64,000 nt of DNA, from positions 620,001 to 684,000 of the forward strand of contig NZ_RXLO01000002.1 in assembly GCF_003958645.1 (NCBI RefSeq), written 5' to 3'. Source of the DNA: Chitinophaga rhizosphaerae (GTDB lineage Bacteria; Bacteroidota; Bacteroidia; Chitinophagales; Chitinophagaceae). Of this stretch, positions 1 through 8,753 are shown piece after piece; position 1 is the first letter of the stretch; each line of letters starts with the position of its first letter. The position numbers and the translations under genes were made by a program. The notes beneath the pieces were generated by a model. That model was not told where the DNA came from. It ran no database searches and worked only from the letters and a program-made list of their open reading frames with translations.

Positions 1-604
1 AGGTGCCGGGCATGTTCAGTTCCGCGGAGCTGAGGCCGGTGCCGGCTGCGGGGGAATACGGCTGGATGGAGACGCTTTTATAGAGCAGTCCTTTTTTATA
101 GAGTTGCTGGAGGCACCACCATAAGGTTTCGATATAATCGTTCTCGAAGGTGATGTAAGGGTGTTGCAAATCAACCCAGTATCCCATTTTTCGGGTGAGC
201 TCTTCCCAGACGTCTTTATATTTAAGTACTTCCTTGCGGCAGGTTTCGTTATATTCTTCGATGGAGATTTTTTTCCCGATGTCTACCTTCGTGATGCCCA
301 GCATTTTTTCGACGCCGAGCTCTACCGGGAGGCCATGGGTGTCCCAACCGCTTTTGCGTTTCACCTGGTAGCCTTTCATGGTTTTGTAGCGGCAAACGAG
401 GTCTTTGAGGGATCGGGAAATCACGTGGTGGATACCAGGGAGGCCGTTGGCGCTCGGGGGGCCTTCATAAAAAACGAAAGGGATGGCGCCGTCGCGGTTG
501 GAGACGCTTTTTTCGAAGATCTGGTGCTGCTCCCATTCCTTCCGGATTTCCTGTTCTATTTGCGGTAAATTCAGCTGGTTATATTCCTGATATTTGCTGG
601 CCAT
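1..604 (-). CDS. ileS: isoleucyl-tRNA synthetase, N-terminal part (cut by window edge)
   Basis: Charges tRNA-Ile with isoleucine in the cytoplasm. I translated the minus strand from the ATG at 604; the frame stays open to base 1, so about 201 residues are present and the rest lies outside the window. The protein begins MASKYQEYNQLNLPQIEQEI. The class I signature region reads PPSANGLPGIHH, so the usual HIGH motif appears as Gly-Ile-His-His; this variant is known in a branch of bacterial IleS and is not by itself a defect. The segment KRKSGWDTHGLPVELGVEK is typical of IleS. A match to the -7 promoter box (TAACTTCG, one mismatch) lies about 50 bases before the start. IleS identity is firm; editing and KMSKS regions cannot be seen. 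Confidence 0.95.
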   Translation of the reverse strand, partial: MASKYQEYNQLNLPQIEQEIRKEWEQHQIFEKSVSNRDGAIPFVFYEGPPSANGLPGIHHVISRSLKDLVCRYKTMKGYQVKRKSGWDTHGLPVELGVEKMLGITKVDIGKKISIEEYNETCRKEVLKYKDVWEELTRKMGYWVDLQHPYITFENDYIETLWWCLQQLYKKGLLYKSVSIQPYSPAAGTGLSSAELNMPGT

Positions 605-735
605 ATTCAATACCCCACCTGGTTGTTAATGAATGGATTTTAAAATTCTGCGAAGTTACGAAAATAGGCGGAGGATTCCCTGTGGGCCTGCCGTTCATAA
701 AAAATAAAGGGATTTTGAAAAAAATGACGGCGAAA

Positions 736-768
736 TTGGGTAATTTACAATAAACTGTACTTACTTTG
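736..768 (+). promoter_or_regulatory. putative promoter of the PepSY-like gene
   Basis: TTG at 736-738, a 22-base spacer, then TTACTTTG at 761-768, one mismatch from the Bacteroidota -7 consensus TAnnTTTG. It would give a leader of about 60 bases before the ATG at 833. Inferred from consensus only. Confidence 0.45.
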
Positions 769-832
769 CGTTTTTGGCAAGGTTTTGGTACTGAAAGAGA
801 AGACCGTATAACAGAGAAAAACCATATCTTTT

Positions 833-1300
833 ATGAAAAGAGTAACGTTACTTCTTTGCGCTGCTATCTTCACTTCCAGCATAGCGTTTTCGCAACAGAA
901 ATCCACCAAAAAATCCAAGACCACAGCTAAGAAAGTAGAGGCTCCTGCGCCCGTAAAAGCGGCATTCGAGCAAAATGCCCAATATGCAGGCACTACGAAC
1001 GCGGCCTGGGTAAAAACAGCCGGCGGTAACTGGATCGCATCCTTTAGCAGGGACAGCGTGAAGACCGCAGTAGAGTACAATGCAGAAGGAGCCTGGGTGG
1101 CTACCCGCAGCGAATACCTGAACGGAGCTGTGCCCGAAACAGTTTTGGGAACTTTGAAGAACAAATATCCGTCCGCCGTTGTTAAAGAAGGGTGGAAAAT
1201 CGAAAGAGCGGATGTTGCCTCTTATTACAAAGTAAGCATCGAAGAAAATGGTGCTGCCAAAACAGTACTGATGAACGATGCTGGCACTATTGTTGATTAG
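833..1300 (+). CDS. secreted PepSY-like (BLIP-fold) protein
   Basis: A 155-residue exported protein of unknown exact role. Residues 1-20 form a Sec signal peptide ending in SIAFSQ, followed by a Lys/Thr-rich linker (about 22-40). The rest resembles the PepSY-like (beta-lactamase-inhibitor-like) domain common in Bacteroidota: an F-x-x-x-[YF] start (AAFEQNAQYAGTTNAAWVK), a 'GNWIASF' strand, and a second half in which 'YPSAVVKEGWKIERADVASY' leads into a C-terminal strand ending in DDAG-like turns. It stands alone, with its own promoter and a good terminator at 1356-1385. Assignment to the PepSY-like family is by pattern recognition; substrate or partner is unknown. Confidence 0.75.
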   Translation: MKRVTLLLCAAIFTSSIAFSQQKSTKKSKTTAKKVEAPAPVKAAFEQNAQYAGTTNAAWVKTAGGNWIASFSRDSVKTAVEYNAEGAWVATRSEYLNGAVPETVLGTLKNKYPSAVVKEGWKIERADVASYYKVSIEENGAAKTVLMNDAGTIVD

Positions 1301-1355
1301 TACTACTTACAACACATAATTAAGTATTTCATAGGTATAGGGATAAATAGGACAG

Positions 1356-1385
1356 ACCCTGCTCTTTTGGGCGGGGTTTTTCTTT
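1356..1385 (+). terminator. intrinsic terminator after the PepSY-like gene
   Basis: Stem 1356-1364 pairs with 1369-1377 (9 bp with two G-T wobbles), loop TTTT, followed by a T-rich run to 1385. It lies 55 bases after the stop codon. Confidence 0.8.
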
Positions 1386-2127
1386 TCCTGCAAATGGAAG
1401 TATGCTTCCGCTCACAAATAAGCCTGTAAAGGGATTGAGGGCAGACGCTACGTGGCTCATTCGTCAAATCACGTTAAAAGTCGCCGGCGTTCAACGGAAG
1501 AATATTCCCGCCGAATTATATAATCCTTCCGACAAAATTGCCTGCAAGAAAAAATGCGTATTCCAGGTGGATGTAATTTCCGGTTGATGAAAAAATTCCA
1601 ACGAACAAACCTGCAAATGAGTTGGCGCTGTCATGACGTAATGTTTCTTCCCCGCTGATATGTCAGTACCTTAAGTTATAAGTCACGGATGTTAATCGGA
1701 TTAACTTTTTCAACAAGCAGTGAATCCCTCCGACCCATAAAATATCATAAAATCAGCCATCTACACCAAACCCACATCCAACAAACAACCGTAGACAAAT
1801 TCCACGGTGGTCGATAAAATTCTACGGTTGCTCCACAACAGGCTAAAAAAGAAAAAAGCCGCTACAGAAAAGTAACGGCTTTATGCAAATTACGGTGGAA
1901 AAACTTACGGATGGCGGCCCCCAGCTCTTTGTCGTGAGTGGTGTTTGATCAGGGCGCCGCTTTAATGGCATTACTAACCGCAAGCCTTCCCGATTTAGGT
2001 CAAATCTGATAAGGAAGCTTATGAGGTAACCGGATCGATATCCAGTAACGTGTTACAAAGATGCATCGATCTTCGTCAAACGAAATATCGGATCGGGAAA
2101 AGAAATGATCGTACCGGGAAAAACGGG
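1386..2127. other. 742-base gap without a convincing gene
   Basis: The only ORF, 61 codons at 1402-1587, has no recognisable domain, signal or promoter and is judged spurious. The gap holds the AraC-side terminator at 1843-1880. The stretch 1640-1830 is AT-rich with short inverted segments but nothing I can name. Confidence 0.5.
1843..1880 (-). terminator. intrinsic terminator, minus strand
   Basis: Stem 1872-1880 with 1857-1865 (9 bp, one mismatch), followed on the minus strand by a T-rich run (1843-1856). It lies about 250 bases downstream of the AraC gene, the nearest minus-strand gene. Confidence 0.6.
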
Positions 2128-3057
2128 TTAGCGAAGTAATAACTCACAGGGTTTCAGGCCTGTATGCTTCTTGAAAGCGGTAGAGAAATGTGAAATGCAG
2201 GAATACCCCATCATCATGGCCACTTCCGAAACGGACATCCCTTTTTCATAGAGGAGACCGCGGGCCTTTTCCATTCTTTCCTTCTGGAAATAATCGTAGA
2301 TGGTGGTGCCGTACATGGCTTTGAAGCCTTTTTTGAGGTAACATTCGTTCATCGCCACCTTGCGCGCCAGTTCGCGTATGGTAATGGGCGCATCCAGTTG
2401 CTCCAGGAGGATGGTGCGCGCCTTTTCGATCTTGGAGCGGTCTTCCATCTGCGTCAGGAAGCGGCAGCCGTAACGCTCTTCAGTATCGTTCTGTATGAAC
2501 TGGTCGGAACTGAAGAGCAGCAGCTCCAGGGATTTGCTCTGCAGGAAGATGTTTTTCAACACCCCTTCATAATTATGATGTACCATCTGCTCCAGCACGT
2601 TTTTCGACTTCGTGCAGGGCTGGATGGTTTTCATGAAAGGCTTGCGCGATTGCAGCTCGAACAGCGTACTGTTCGTATTGCTCTTCTGTAAAGACTGGAT
2701 GAACCCGGGATGGAAACGCACCGTGATCAAATCGATCGAAGGCAGTTTATCGCTCGCGCAATCTGCCGCTTTATGCCCTTCCGCACAAACCCGGTCGTTA
2801 CAGTTCGGCCGCTGGCAATACTTGTTCCCCGCCACGCAGTACCGCAGTTCGATAGCCGCGCTCTTCCCGCGCTTGGCGGGCTGGTACACCACCATCGCCA
2901 CATCTTCCACAGGAAGCGGACGATCGTATACATACCGTTGCAAGGTGTAATCAAGACAATCAGGAACGGCGACCGATTCGGACACCGCCAGCTCCAGCTG
3001 GTCACTCATGGCCGGCTGCGCCATCGCCAATTGTAATATTTCCTGTATTTCTTTCAT
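2128..3057 (-). CDS. AraC-family transcriptional regulator with a Cys-rich sensor domain
   Basis: A 309-residue DNA-binding regulator. The C-terminal ~95 residues (about 215-309) carry the two helix-turn-helix motifs of AraC/XylS proteins: 'ITIRELARKVAMNECYLKKGF' and 'MSVSEVAMMMGYSCISHFSTAFKKHTG'. The N-terminal part is not a classic cupin; it contains Cys74, Cys81, Cys86, Cys91 and Cys100 with His95, spaced C-x6-C-x4-C-x4-C-x8-C, which could bind metal or sense redox state (inference). The gene is divergent from the AsmA-like gene at 3175, leaving about 117 bases between starts. No target operon is obvious. The family call is firm; the signal is unknown. Confidence 0.9.
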   Translation of the reverse strand: MKEIQEILQLAMAQPAMSDQLELAVSESVAVPDCLDYTLQRYVYDRPLPVEDVAMVVYQPAKRGKSAAIELRYCVAGNKYCQRPNCNDRVCAEGHKAADCASDKLPSIDLITVRFHPGFIQSLQKSNTNSTLFELQSRKPFMKTIQPCTKSKNVLEQMVHHNYEGVLKNIFLQSKSLELLLFSSDQFIQNDTEERYGCRFLTQMEDRSKIEKARTILLEQLDAPITIRELARKVAMNECYLKKGFKAMYGTTIYDYFQKERMEKARGLLYEKGMSVSEVAMMMGYSCISHFSTAFKKHTGLKPCELLLR

Positions 3058-3174
3058 ATGAAGCCGGACAAAAGTAACGAATGATTGTTATTATCGCATC
3101 AGGCTGACAAAGTCCTTACAATTCACAGACCTTACCGGGGGAATTGGTATAACTTTAGCAACAGTAGATTACGC

Positions 3175-4839
3175 ATGAAGAAATCCTGGAAAATCATTCT
3201 ATTCGTGGCTGGCGCCCTGGCCATAGCCCTGCTCGCCGGCGGATGGTACCTCGGCACGTACTGGAAAAAGCTGCTCGATGCGGAATTGCGGAGATATGTG
3301 ACCGAAGGGTCGGACAGCCTCTATACCCTCGCCTATGGCAAGATCCACCTGAATTTGCTCACCGGCAGCGTAGCCATCGACCATGTGGCGCTCCTCCCCG
3401 ATTCCGCCGTTTATGATCGGCTCGTACACGAACAGCGCGCCCCGGAAGTGCTGTACAACGCCAAACTGGGGCGGGTACAGGTGACGGGACTGAAAATCTG
3501 GCGGTATTTCCTGCATAAAGAGGTGGATGCCAGATCGTTCCGGCTCCGCGACCCCGAACTGACCATCGTGCACGACATGCGCAGCAACGATACCACGCCC
3601 CGGAAGAGCTTTTACGCATCCGTTTCGCGCTCCATCCGGAATTTCCGCATCGGGGAGATCGAATTAGCCAATACCAGCCTGCAATTCACGCAAATCCGGG
3701 AAGACAGCAGCCGAAAGATCACGAAGCTCGGAAACCTCGACGTGGTACTACGAAATCTCGCCATCGACTCCATCAGCGAAAATGACCTGACGCGCGTGCT
3801 GTATGCGCAGGATTTTACCGTGGGGCTCCGGAAATGGGAGTACCGGACGGCCGACAGCCTTTACTGGATGCGGCTTTCCAATATTTCCTTCAACGCCGTG
3901 GCCAAACAGTTGACTGTGGCCAGTTTCCAGCTGGATCCCCGGTACAGTACATCCGAATTCGACAAACGGATCGGTACGCAAAAGGATCGTTTTCAACTGA
4001 CTTTCAACAATATAACAGCTGACGGCGTACTGCTCCGCCACATCCTGCAGCAGGAGGCGGTTATCCGGAAAGCGAGTATCGACGGCGGGGAGCTGCATGT
4101 TTACCGCAACCGGGGGCTGCCCATGCCGCCGGGCGATCTGCTCGGCAAGTTCCCCAACCAGCTGCTCATGAAGCTGGAGCTGCCTTTGCGGATCGATACG
4201 CTTACGGCGCAGGGCGTGCAGGTGAGTTATTCGGAGGTGAACCCGGGCAACGGGCAAACCGGCGTGGTGGAGTTTCATCAGGCCGGGGGCACGTTCCGAA
4301 ACATCACGAACGTGGATTCCCTGGTGCAGAAAAATCCCCACGCCACGGTAGACCTTCACGCCATTCTCATGCGGACCGGCAAGCTGAAGGCGCATTTCGA
4401 TTTCGCGCTGGGGAACGATGCCGGCGCTTTTGCCGTGAGCGGGAAGCTGAACGATATGGACGGCAGGGAGATGAACGCGGCTACCCGGCCGCTGGGAGAG
4501 GTGTCTATCCGCTCCGCCAAAATCCGGGAACTGGAATGGCACATCCGGGGTAACGAGCGTTCGGCCGCAGGCACGCTGACCATGCAATACGACGATCTGA
4601 AGATCGATTTCCTGAAAGATATCGTGGCAAAAGGCAAAAAACGGAAAAAAGGACTGGTGAGCCTCATCGCGAACCTGATGGTGATCCAGAACGAAAACCC
4701 TTCGCCCGGACAGCCTTTGCGGACTGCCAAACCCAAATTCACGAGAGATCCGCAAAAATCGTTCTTCAACCTCGTCTGGAAGACCATCTTCACCGGTATC
4801 AAGGAAACGGTGCTGACCGATTTGGCGGCCGGGTTGTAG
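3175..4839 (+). CDS. AsmA/DUF748-like envelope protein
   Basis: A 554-residue protein with one N-terminal membrane anchor (residues 6-25, IILFVAGALAIALLAGGWYL) and a long periplasmic part rich in alternating beta strands, in the style of AsmA/DUF748 proteins that span or organise the envelope and assist lipid traffic. Repeated pieces such as 'VTGLKIWRYFLHKEVDARSF', 'IGEIELANTS' and 'IDGGELHVYRN' fit this family. I chose the ATG at 3175 instead of the in-frame ATG at 3085 because the signal anchor begins there and the 30 extra residues look non-coding. Monocistronic; gyrB follows after 128 bases with its own promoter box. The family is probable, the substrate unknown. Confidence 0.7.
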   Translation: MKKSWKIILFVAGALAIALLAGGWYLGTYWKKLLDAELRRYVTEGSDSLYTLAYGKIHLNLLTGSVAIDHVALLPDSAVYDRLVHEQRAPEVLYNAKLGRVQVTGLKIWRYFLHKEVDARSFRLRDPELTIVHDMRSNDTTPRKSFYASVSRSIRNFRIGEIELANTSLQFTQIREDSSRKITKLGNLDVVLRNLAIDSISENDLTRVLYAQDFTVGLRKWEYRTADSLYWMRLSNISFNAVAKQLTVASFQLDPRYSTSEFDKRIGTQKDRFQLTFNNITADGVLLRHILQQEAVIRKASIDGGELHVYRNRGLPMPPGDLLGKFPNQLLMKLELPLRIDTLTAQGVQVSYSEVNPGNGQTGVVEFHQAGGTFRNITNVDSLVQKNPHATVDLHAILMRTGKLKAHFDFALGNDAGAFAVSGKLNDMDGREMNAATRPLGEVSIRSAKIRELEWHIRGNERSAAGTLTMQYDDLKIDFLKDIVAKGKKRKKGLVSLIANLMVIQNENPSPGQPLRTAKPKFTRDPQKSFFNLVWKTIFTGIKETVLTDLAAGL

Positions 4840-4913
4840 GACTGCAGTTTCCACCGAGTATCCACACCCCTCAAATTAGCCTTGTTTTTCATGGAAATTA
4901 GCCTGATTTTCCG

Positions 4914-4921
4914 TATTTTTG
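4914..4921 (+). promoter_or_regulatory. -7 promoter box upstream of gyrB
   Basis: TATTTTTG is an exact match to TAnnTTTG. No TTG is found at the expected distance upstream, so the -33 element is weak or absent. It would give a leader of about 42 bases. Confidence 0.5.
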
Positions 4922-4967
4922 CTGGATATTCAACGGATTTGTTCAAAAAAGATTTTCAGCTAAAAAT

Positions 4968-6947
4968 ATGAGTGAAGAACTAGTGCAAGCACCGCCTGCC
5001 TCCAGCAATTACGGCGCCGATAATATCCAGGTACTGGAAGGGCTGGAAGCCGTGCGTAAACGCCCCGCCATGTATATTGGCGACATCGGTGTCAAAGGTT
5101 TACACCATCTTGTTTATGAGGTGGTAGACAACTCCATCGACGAGGCCCTGGCCGGATATTGCAAGAACATTGAAGTAACCATTTGTGAAGACAATTCCAT
5201 CCGCGTAAAGGACGACGGCCGTGGCATCCCCACGGGCATGCACCAGAAAGAACAGCGTTCTGCGCTGGAAGTGGTGATGACCGTACTGCACGCCGGTGGT
5301 AAATTCGATAAAAACACCTACAAGGTGTCTGGCGGCCTGCACGGCGTGGGCGTATCCTGCGTGAACGCATTGAGCGACCCCCTGCGCGTAACCGTTCACC
5401 GCGAAGGCAAGATTTTCGAGCAGGAATACAGAATGGGCGTCCCCCAGTTCTCCGTGCGCGAGATCGGCCAGAGCGATATCACCGGTACGATCGTACATTT
5501 CAAACCGGACGCCACCATTTTCACCGAAACCGTTTACAATCGCGAAACCCTCGCCGGCCGCCTGCGCGAACTGGCGTTCCTGAACCGCGGCATCCGCATC
5601 ACCCTTAGCGACGAGCGGGAGAAAGACGACAACGGCAACAATTTCAGCGAAACCTTCTACAGCGAAGGCGGTATCATCGAATTCGTGGAACTGATCGACA
5701 AGAACGGCCGCCGCAACCCGCTGCTGCCCAACCCGATCTATATCGAAACTCATGACGCCAACGCCAATGTGGCGGTGGAAGTAGCGATGCTCTACAACGA
5801 TTCGTTCAACGAGCATATCTTCTCCTACGTTAATAATATCAATACCATCGAAGGCGGCACCCACGTAGCCGGCTTCCGCAGGGCCATCACCCGCGTGTTC
5901 AAATCGTACGGCGATAAAAACAAGCTGTTCGAGAAATCGAAGGTGGAGGTGACGGGAGACGACTTCCGCGAAGGGCTGTCCTGCATCGTGAGCGTGAAAG
6001 TTCCCGAGCCGCAGTTCGAAGGGCAGACCAAAACCAAGCTCGGCAACTCCGACGTTATGGGCATCGTGGACTCCGCGGTGGCCAACGTACTGGACGCTTA
6101 CCTGGAAGAACATCCCAAGGAAGCCAAGCAGATCATCAACAAGGTGGTGCTGGCCGCCCAGGCCCGCGAAGCCGCCCGGAAAGCCCGCCAGATGGTACAG
6201 CGCAAGAGCGTGATGACCGGCAGCGGCCTCCCCGGCAAACTGGCAGACTGCTCCGACAATGATCCCAATAAATGCGAGCTCTTCCTCGTCGAAGGGGACT
6301 CGGCGGGTGGTACGGCCAAACAGGGCCGTAACCGTAACTTCCAGGCCATCCTGCCGCTGCGCGGTAAGATCCTGAACGTGGAAAAAGCCCTCGAGCACAA
6401 AATCTACGAGAACGAAGAGATCAAAAATATCTTTACGGCGCTCGGCGTGACCATCGGTACGCCCGACGACGATAAAGCCCTCAACCTCAGCAAGCTCCGT
6501 TATCACAAGCTGATCATCATGACGGATGCCGACGTGGACGGAAGCCACATCGCCACCCTCATCCTAACTTTCGTATTCCGTTACATGCGCGAAATGGTGG
6601 AACAAGGGTATGTATACCTCGCTCAACCCCCGCTGTACCTCGTGAAGAAAGGCAAGGAATTCCAGTATGCCTGGAACGAAGATCAGCGCAAGGCGGCCGT
6701 TACGCGGCTGGCCGGCGGCGGAAAGGAAGACAGCGTAACCATCCAGCGATATAAAGGTCTGGGTGAGATGAATGCCGAGCAGCTGTGGGATACGACGATG
6801 GACCCGGACGTCCGTACGCTGAAACAGGTGACGATCGACAACCTCCCGGAGGCCGACCGCATCTTTACCATGCTCATGGGCGACGAGGTCCCCCCGCGCC
6901 GCGAATTCATCGAATCGCACGCCAAATACGCAAAAATCGACGCGTAA
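4968..6947 (+). CDS. gyrB: DNA gyrase subunit B
   Basis: ATPase subunit of gyrase, which introduces negative supercoils into DNA with GyrA. The 659 residues are the usual length for the phylum. The N-terminal GHKL ATPase region shows 'RPAMYIGD' (33-40) and 'EVVDNSIDEALAG' (51-63, with the Mg-binding Asn), plus 'GLHGVG' of the ATP lid. The TOPRIM domain shows 'CELFLVEGDSAGG' (about 435-447) and 'DADVDGSH' (about 519-526). The C-terminal 'QRYKGLGEMN' is diagnostic of type IIA B subunits. GyrB is preferred over ParE because of length and the 'AVRKRPAMYIGDIGVKGLHHLVYE' context. Single gene, closed by a 12-bp perfect terminator; gyrA is not nearby. Confidence 0.97.
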   Translation: MSEELVQAPPASSNYGADNIQVLEGLEAVRKRPAMYIGDIGVKGLHHLVYEVVDNSIDEALAGYCKNIEVTICEDNSIRVKDDGRGIPTGMHQKEQRSALEVVMTVLHAGGKFDKNTYKVSGGLHGVGVSCVNALSDPLRVTVHREGKIFEQEYRMGVPQFSVREIGQSDITGTIVHFKPDATIFTETVYNRETLAGRLRELAFLNRGIRITLSDEREKDDNGNNFSETFYSEGGIIEFVELIDKNGRRNPLLPNPIYIETHDANANVAVEVAMLYNDSFNEHIFSYVNNINTIEGGTHVAGFRRAITRVFKSYGDKNKLFEKSKVEVTGDDFREGLSCIVSVKVPEPQFEGQTKTKLGNSDVMGIVDSAVANVLDAYLEEHPKEAKQIINKVVLAAQAREAARKARQMVQRKSVMTGSGLPGKLADCSDNDPNKCELFLVEGDSAGGTAKQGRNRNFQAILPLRGKILNVEKALEHKIYENEEIKNIFTALGVTIGTPDDDKALNLSKLRYHKLIIMTDADVDGSHIATLILTFVFRYMREMVEQGYVYLAQPPLYLVKKGKEFQYAWNEDQRKAAVTRLAGGGKEDSVTIQRYKGLGEMNAEQLWDTTMDPDVRTLKQVTIDNLPEADRIFTMLMGDEVPPRREFIESHAKYAKIDA

Positions 6948-6974
6948 CCCGCTCGGTAATAATATCTTGCGAAT

Positions 6975-7015
6975 AGCGGCCGTTCCAACTCAAAGGGAAC
7001 GGCCGCTTCGTTTTT
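6975..7015 (+). terminator. intrinsic terminator of gyrB
   Basis: Perfect 12-bp stem, 6975-6986 with 6996-7007, 9-base loop, then a T tract at 7010-7015. It starts 27 bases after the stop codon. Confidence 0.95.
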
Positions 7016-7058
7016 CCCCAACTTTCCCACCAATGCAAATTTTTATTTATAATTAATT

Positions 7059-7088
7059 TTGATAATGTGTTTTAACGGTGTATATTGC
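7059..7088 (+). promoter_or_regulatory. canonical Bacteroidota promoter before a lipoprotein gene
   Basis: TTG at 7059-7061, a 19-base spacer, then TATATTGC at 7081-7088 (seven of eight positions fit the TAnnTTTG pattern). Start of transcription is expected near 7092, about 35 bases before the ATG at 7127. Confidence 0.65.
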
Positions 7089-7126
7089 ATCCGCTAGCAT
7101 CACCTGTACCAAAGAAACGTATACCT

Positions 7127-7648
7127 ATGAAAATCGCAAGCACGCTGCCGGCCCTTGGCATTGCGGTGGCTCTTTGCCTCACCGCCTGCAAGAAAAAAGA
7201 TATTTTCGAGGACAACCGCAGCCAGGGCACCATGTCGATGAAACTCGACGGGCAGGAGCTCACCGTTTCCAAACAACTCACCGGCAGCCTGTACGATACG
7301 GCCAACGATGTGATGAGCCATCTCATCGTGAGCGGTATGACGGGAGACAACCAGCTGCTGACCGTCAACGTCGCGTTTCCCAACAAACAACTGAAAACCG
7401 GGACCTACGAACTGAACACGTTCCGATACAATACCATCGGCTGGATGCAGCGCCTCAGCGAAGGTATCGGCTATTCAGCCGTGGACCTCGAGTACGGCGC
7501 CAGCGCCACCATCAAGATCGAATCCATCAGCGAATCCAAAGCGAAGGGCACGTTTAGCGGCGTGTTGGTCCATGATGTGGACGAAACCAAAAAGAAAGTG
7601 GTTTCCGAAGGCAGATTCGAGGTTTCGCTCATCAGATACACGAAGTAA
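7127..7648 (+). CDS. small lipoprotein of unknown function
   Basis: A 173-residue protein with a lipoprotein signal peptide: residues 1-20 are hydrophobic and end in CLTA before Cys21, the expected lipidation site, followed by KKKD. The mature part looks all-beta (for example 'MSMKLDGQELTVSKQLTG', 'GDNQLLTVNVAF', 'GRFEVSLIRY'), similar in style to small Bacteroidota lipoproteins with a calycin-like or DUF6252-like fold, but I cannot name the family with certainty. The ATG at 7127 is used rather than the in-frame one at 7085 because it begins the signal peptide and lies after the promoter. Monocistronic. Confidence 0.75.
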   Translation: MKIASTLPALGIAVALCLTACKKKDIFEDNRSQGTMSMKLDGQELTVSKQLTGSLYDTANDVMSHLIVSGMTGDNQLLTVNVAFPNKQLKTGTYELNTFRYNTIGWMQRLSEGIGYSAVDLEYGASATIKIESISESKAKGTFSGVLVHDVDETKKKVVSEGRFEVSLIRYTK

Positions 7649-7820
7649 TTTTCTGAAAAACCATCGCAACATACGTGTCCTATTTATCCCAACTTACCTG
7701 ACTTCGGCAAGAGGCCGTTAGTAGCAAAATAGACTGAAAAGACAGTTAAAAACGACAGTAGAATGTAGACCGCGTCATACGTCATCGGGCGTCAGTGACC
7801 AAACCATCAAGACATGAAAA

Positions 7821-7854
7821 GGGCTCCCGGTGACGACCAGGAGCCCTTCTTCTT
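7821..7854. terminator. bidirectional intrinsic terminator between convergent genes
   Basis: Stem 7821-7827 with 7840-7846 (7 bp, partly extendable inside the loop). T-rich on the plus side (7847-7856) and four T on the minus side. It lies 30 bases past the stop of the SIMPL gene (minus) and 170 bases past the lipoprotein gene (plus). Confidence 0.75.
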
Positions 7855-7875
7855 TTGCGTTGTTTTAGTTTCGCG

Positions 7876-8601
7876 TTATTTGATTCCCCATACGGCACGC
7901 ACTTCCGCACGGATCTTGATGGTTTTGAAATCGATGTTGGAATCGGGCGCACCGCCTGCAGCGTCGTAAGCAGCGGCTTTGCGGACCATCATATTCGCCA
8001 TTTCAGGACGAACGTCGCTGTACTGATCGGTGTTGAACTCCTGGATTTCGATCACACCGGCGAGGTTTTCACCGATAGCGGCTACCAGGTATTCAGCTTT
8101 TGCCTTGGCGGCTTTCAGCGCTTCGATCTTCACCTGTTTGCGGTATTCTTCCATTTTGCTGCTGCTGAAAGAAGCTACGTTCGCGCTTTCGATACCTTCT
8201 TCATCCACAGCGGCGAGGATGCCGTTGATTTTGTCGAGGCGGGTCAATTTCAGGCGATACTGTTTGCGGGCCATGAAATCGGGCGCATCTTTCTTCTTTT
8301 TCCACCACTGGTCGTAGTTATATCCGAATACATTGGCGATGGTGAAATCACCTTTCGCGATACCGGCGGCTTCCACGGCTTTCTGGAGTTTTTGTTCCAG
8401 TTCTGTGATGGAAACCTTCTGCGTTTTGTTCTTCATGTATTCGCGCAGGGTGATGTTGAAATAGATCTCGTCGGGCGTGATCTCGATTTCGGCGCTGCCG
8501 TTCACTTCGATCTTTTTTACCGGGGGCTTGTTGTCGGTAGTTTGTGCAAAGGAAGTTGCTGTCATAACAAGGGCCATTAAAAGTACGGTTAATCTTTTCA
8601 T
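7876..8601 (-). CDS. secreted SIMPL (DUF541) domain protein
   Basis: A 241-residue exported protein. Residues 1-19 are a signal peptide ending in TSFA-Q. The body is a SIMPL/DUF541 domain, recognised by 'IEVNGSAEIEITPDEIYFNITL' near the start and the long helix 'KVEALKAAKAKAEYLVAAIGE' around residues 155-180, a hallmark of this family, whose members (such as E. coli YggE) are linked to oxidative-stress tolerance although their biochemistry is unsettled. The ATG at 8601 is chosen over the in-frame ATG at 8640 because the signal peptide starts there. An exact -7 box (minus strand, 8732-8739) lies upstream. Single gene. Confidence 0.85.
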   Translation of the reverse strand: MKRLTVLLMALVMTATSFAQTTDNKPPVKKIEVNGSAEIEITPDEIYFNITLREYMKNKTQKVSITELEQKLQKAVEAAGIAKGDFTIANVFGYNYDQWWKKKKDAPDFMARKQYRLKLTRLDKINGILAAVDEEGIESANVASFSSSKMEEYRKQVKIEALKAAKAKAEYLVAAIGENLAGVIEIQEFNTDQYSDVRPEMANMMVRKAAAYDAAGGAPDSNIDFKTIKIRAEVRAVWGIK

Positions 8602-8731
8602 TGCTTTCAGTTTTAAATTCACCAGCAGGATGCGGGGCATGGATGTGTTTCCATATGCTTGTGCCGGCTTTAACTTTTCTTTAAGTTTTAGTCAGGTAAA
8701 ATGATTTTGTGTGCCGGTGTAACGTATAAAA

Positions 8732-8739
8732 CAAAGATA
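8732..8739 (-). promoter_or_regulatory. -7 promoter box of the SIMPL gene
   Basis: On the minus strand TATCTTTG, an exact TAnnTTTG match, in the gap between mfd and the SIMPL gene. It predicts a leader of about 125 bases. No TTG at the expected -33 distance. Confidence 0.5.
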
Positions 8740-8753
8740 TGTTACAAAAGTTC

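Noticed and set aside
430..500. Gly-Ile-His-His in place of HIGH in IleS, considered as a mutated catalytic motif
   Set aside because: This form is a known variant in one branch of bacterial IleS, so it is not a defect.
1402..1587. 61-codon plus-strand ORF in the gap after the PepSY-like gene
   Set aside because: Begins just after a terminator without a promoter, and no recognisable feature.
5100..6548. 482-codon minus-strand ORF
   Set aside because: Lies antisense to gyrB in a GC-skewed frame; the gyrB frame has full motif support and this one has none.
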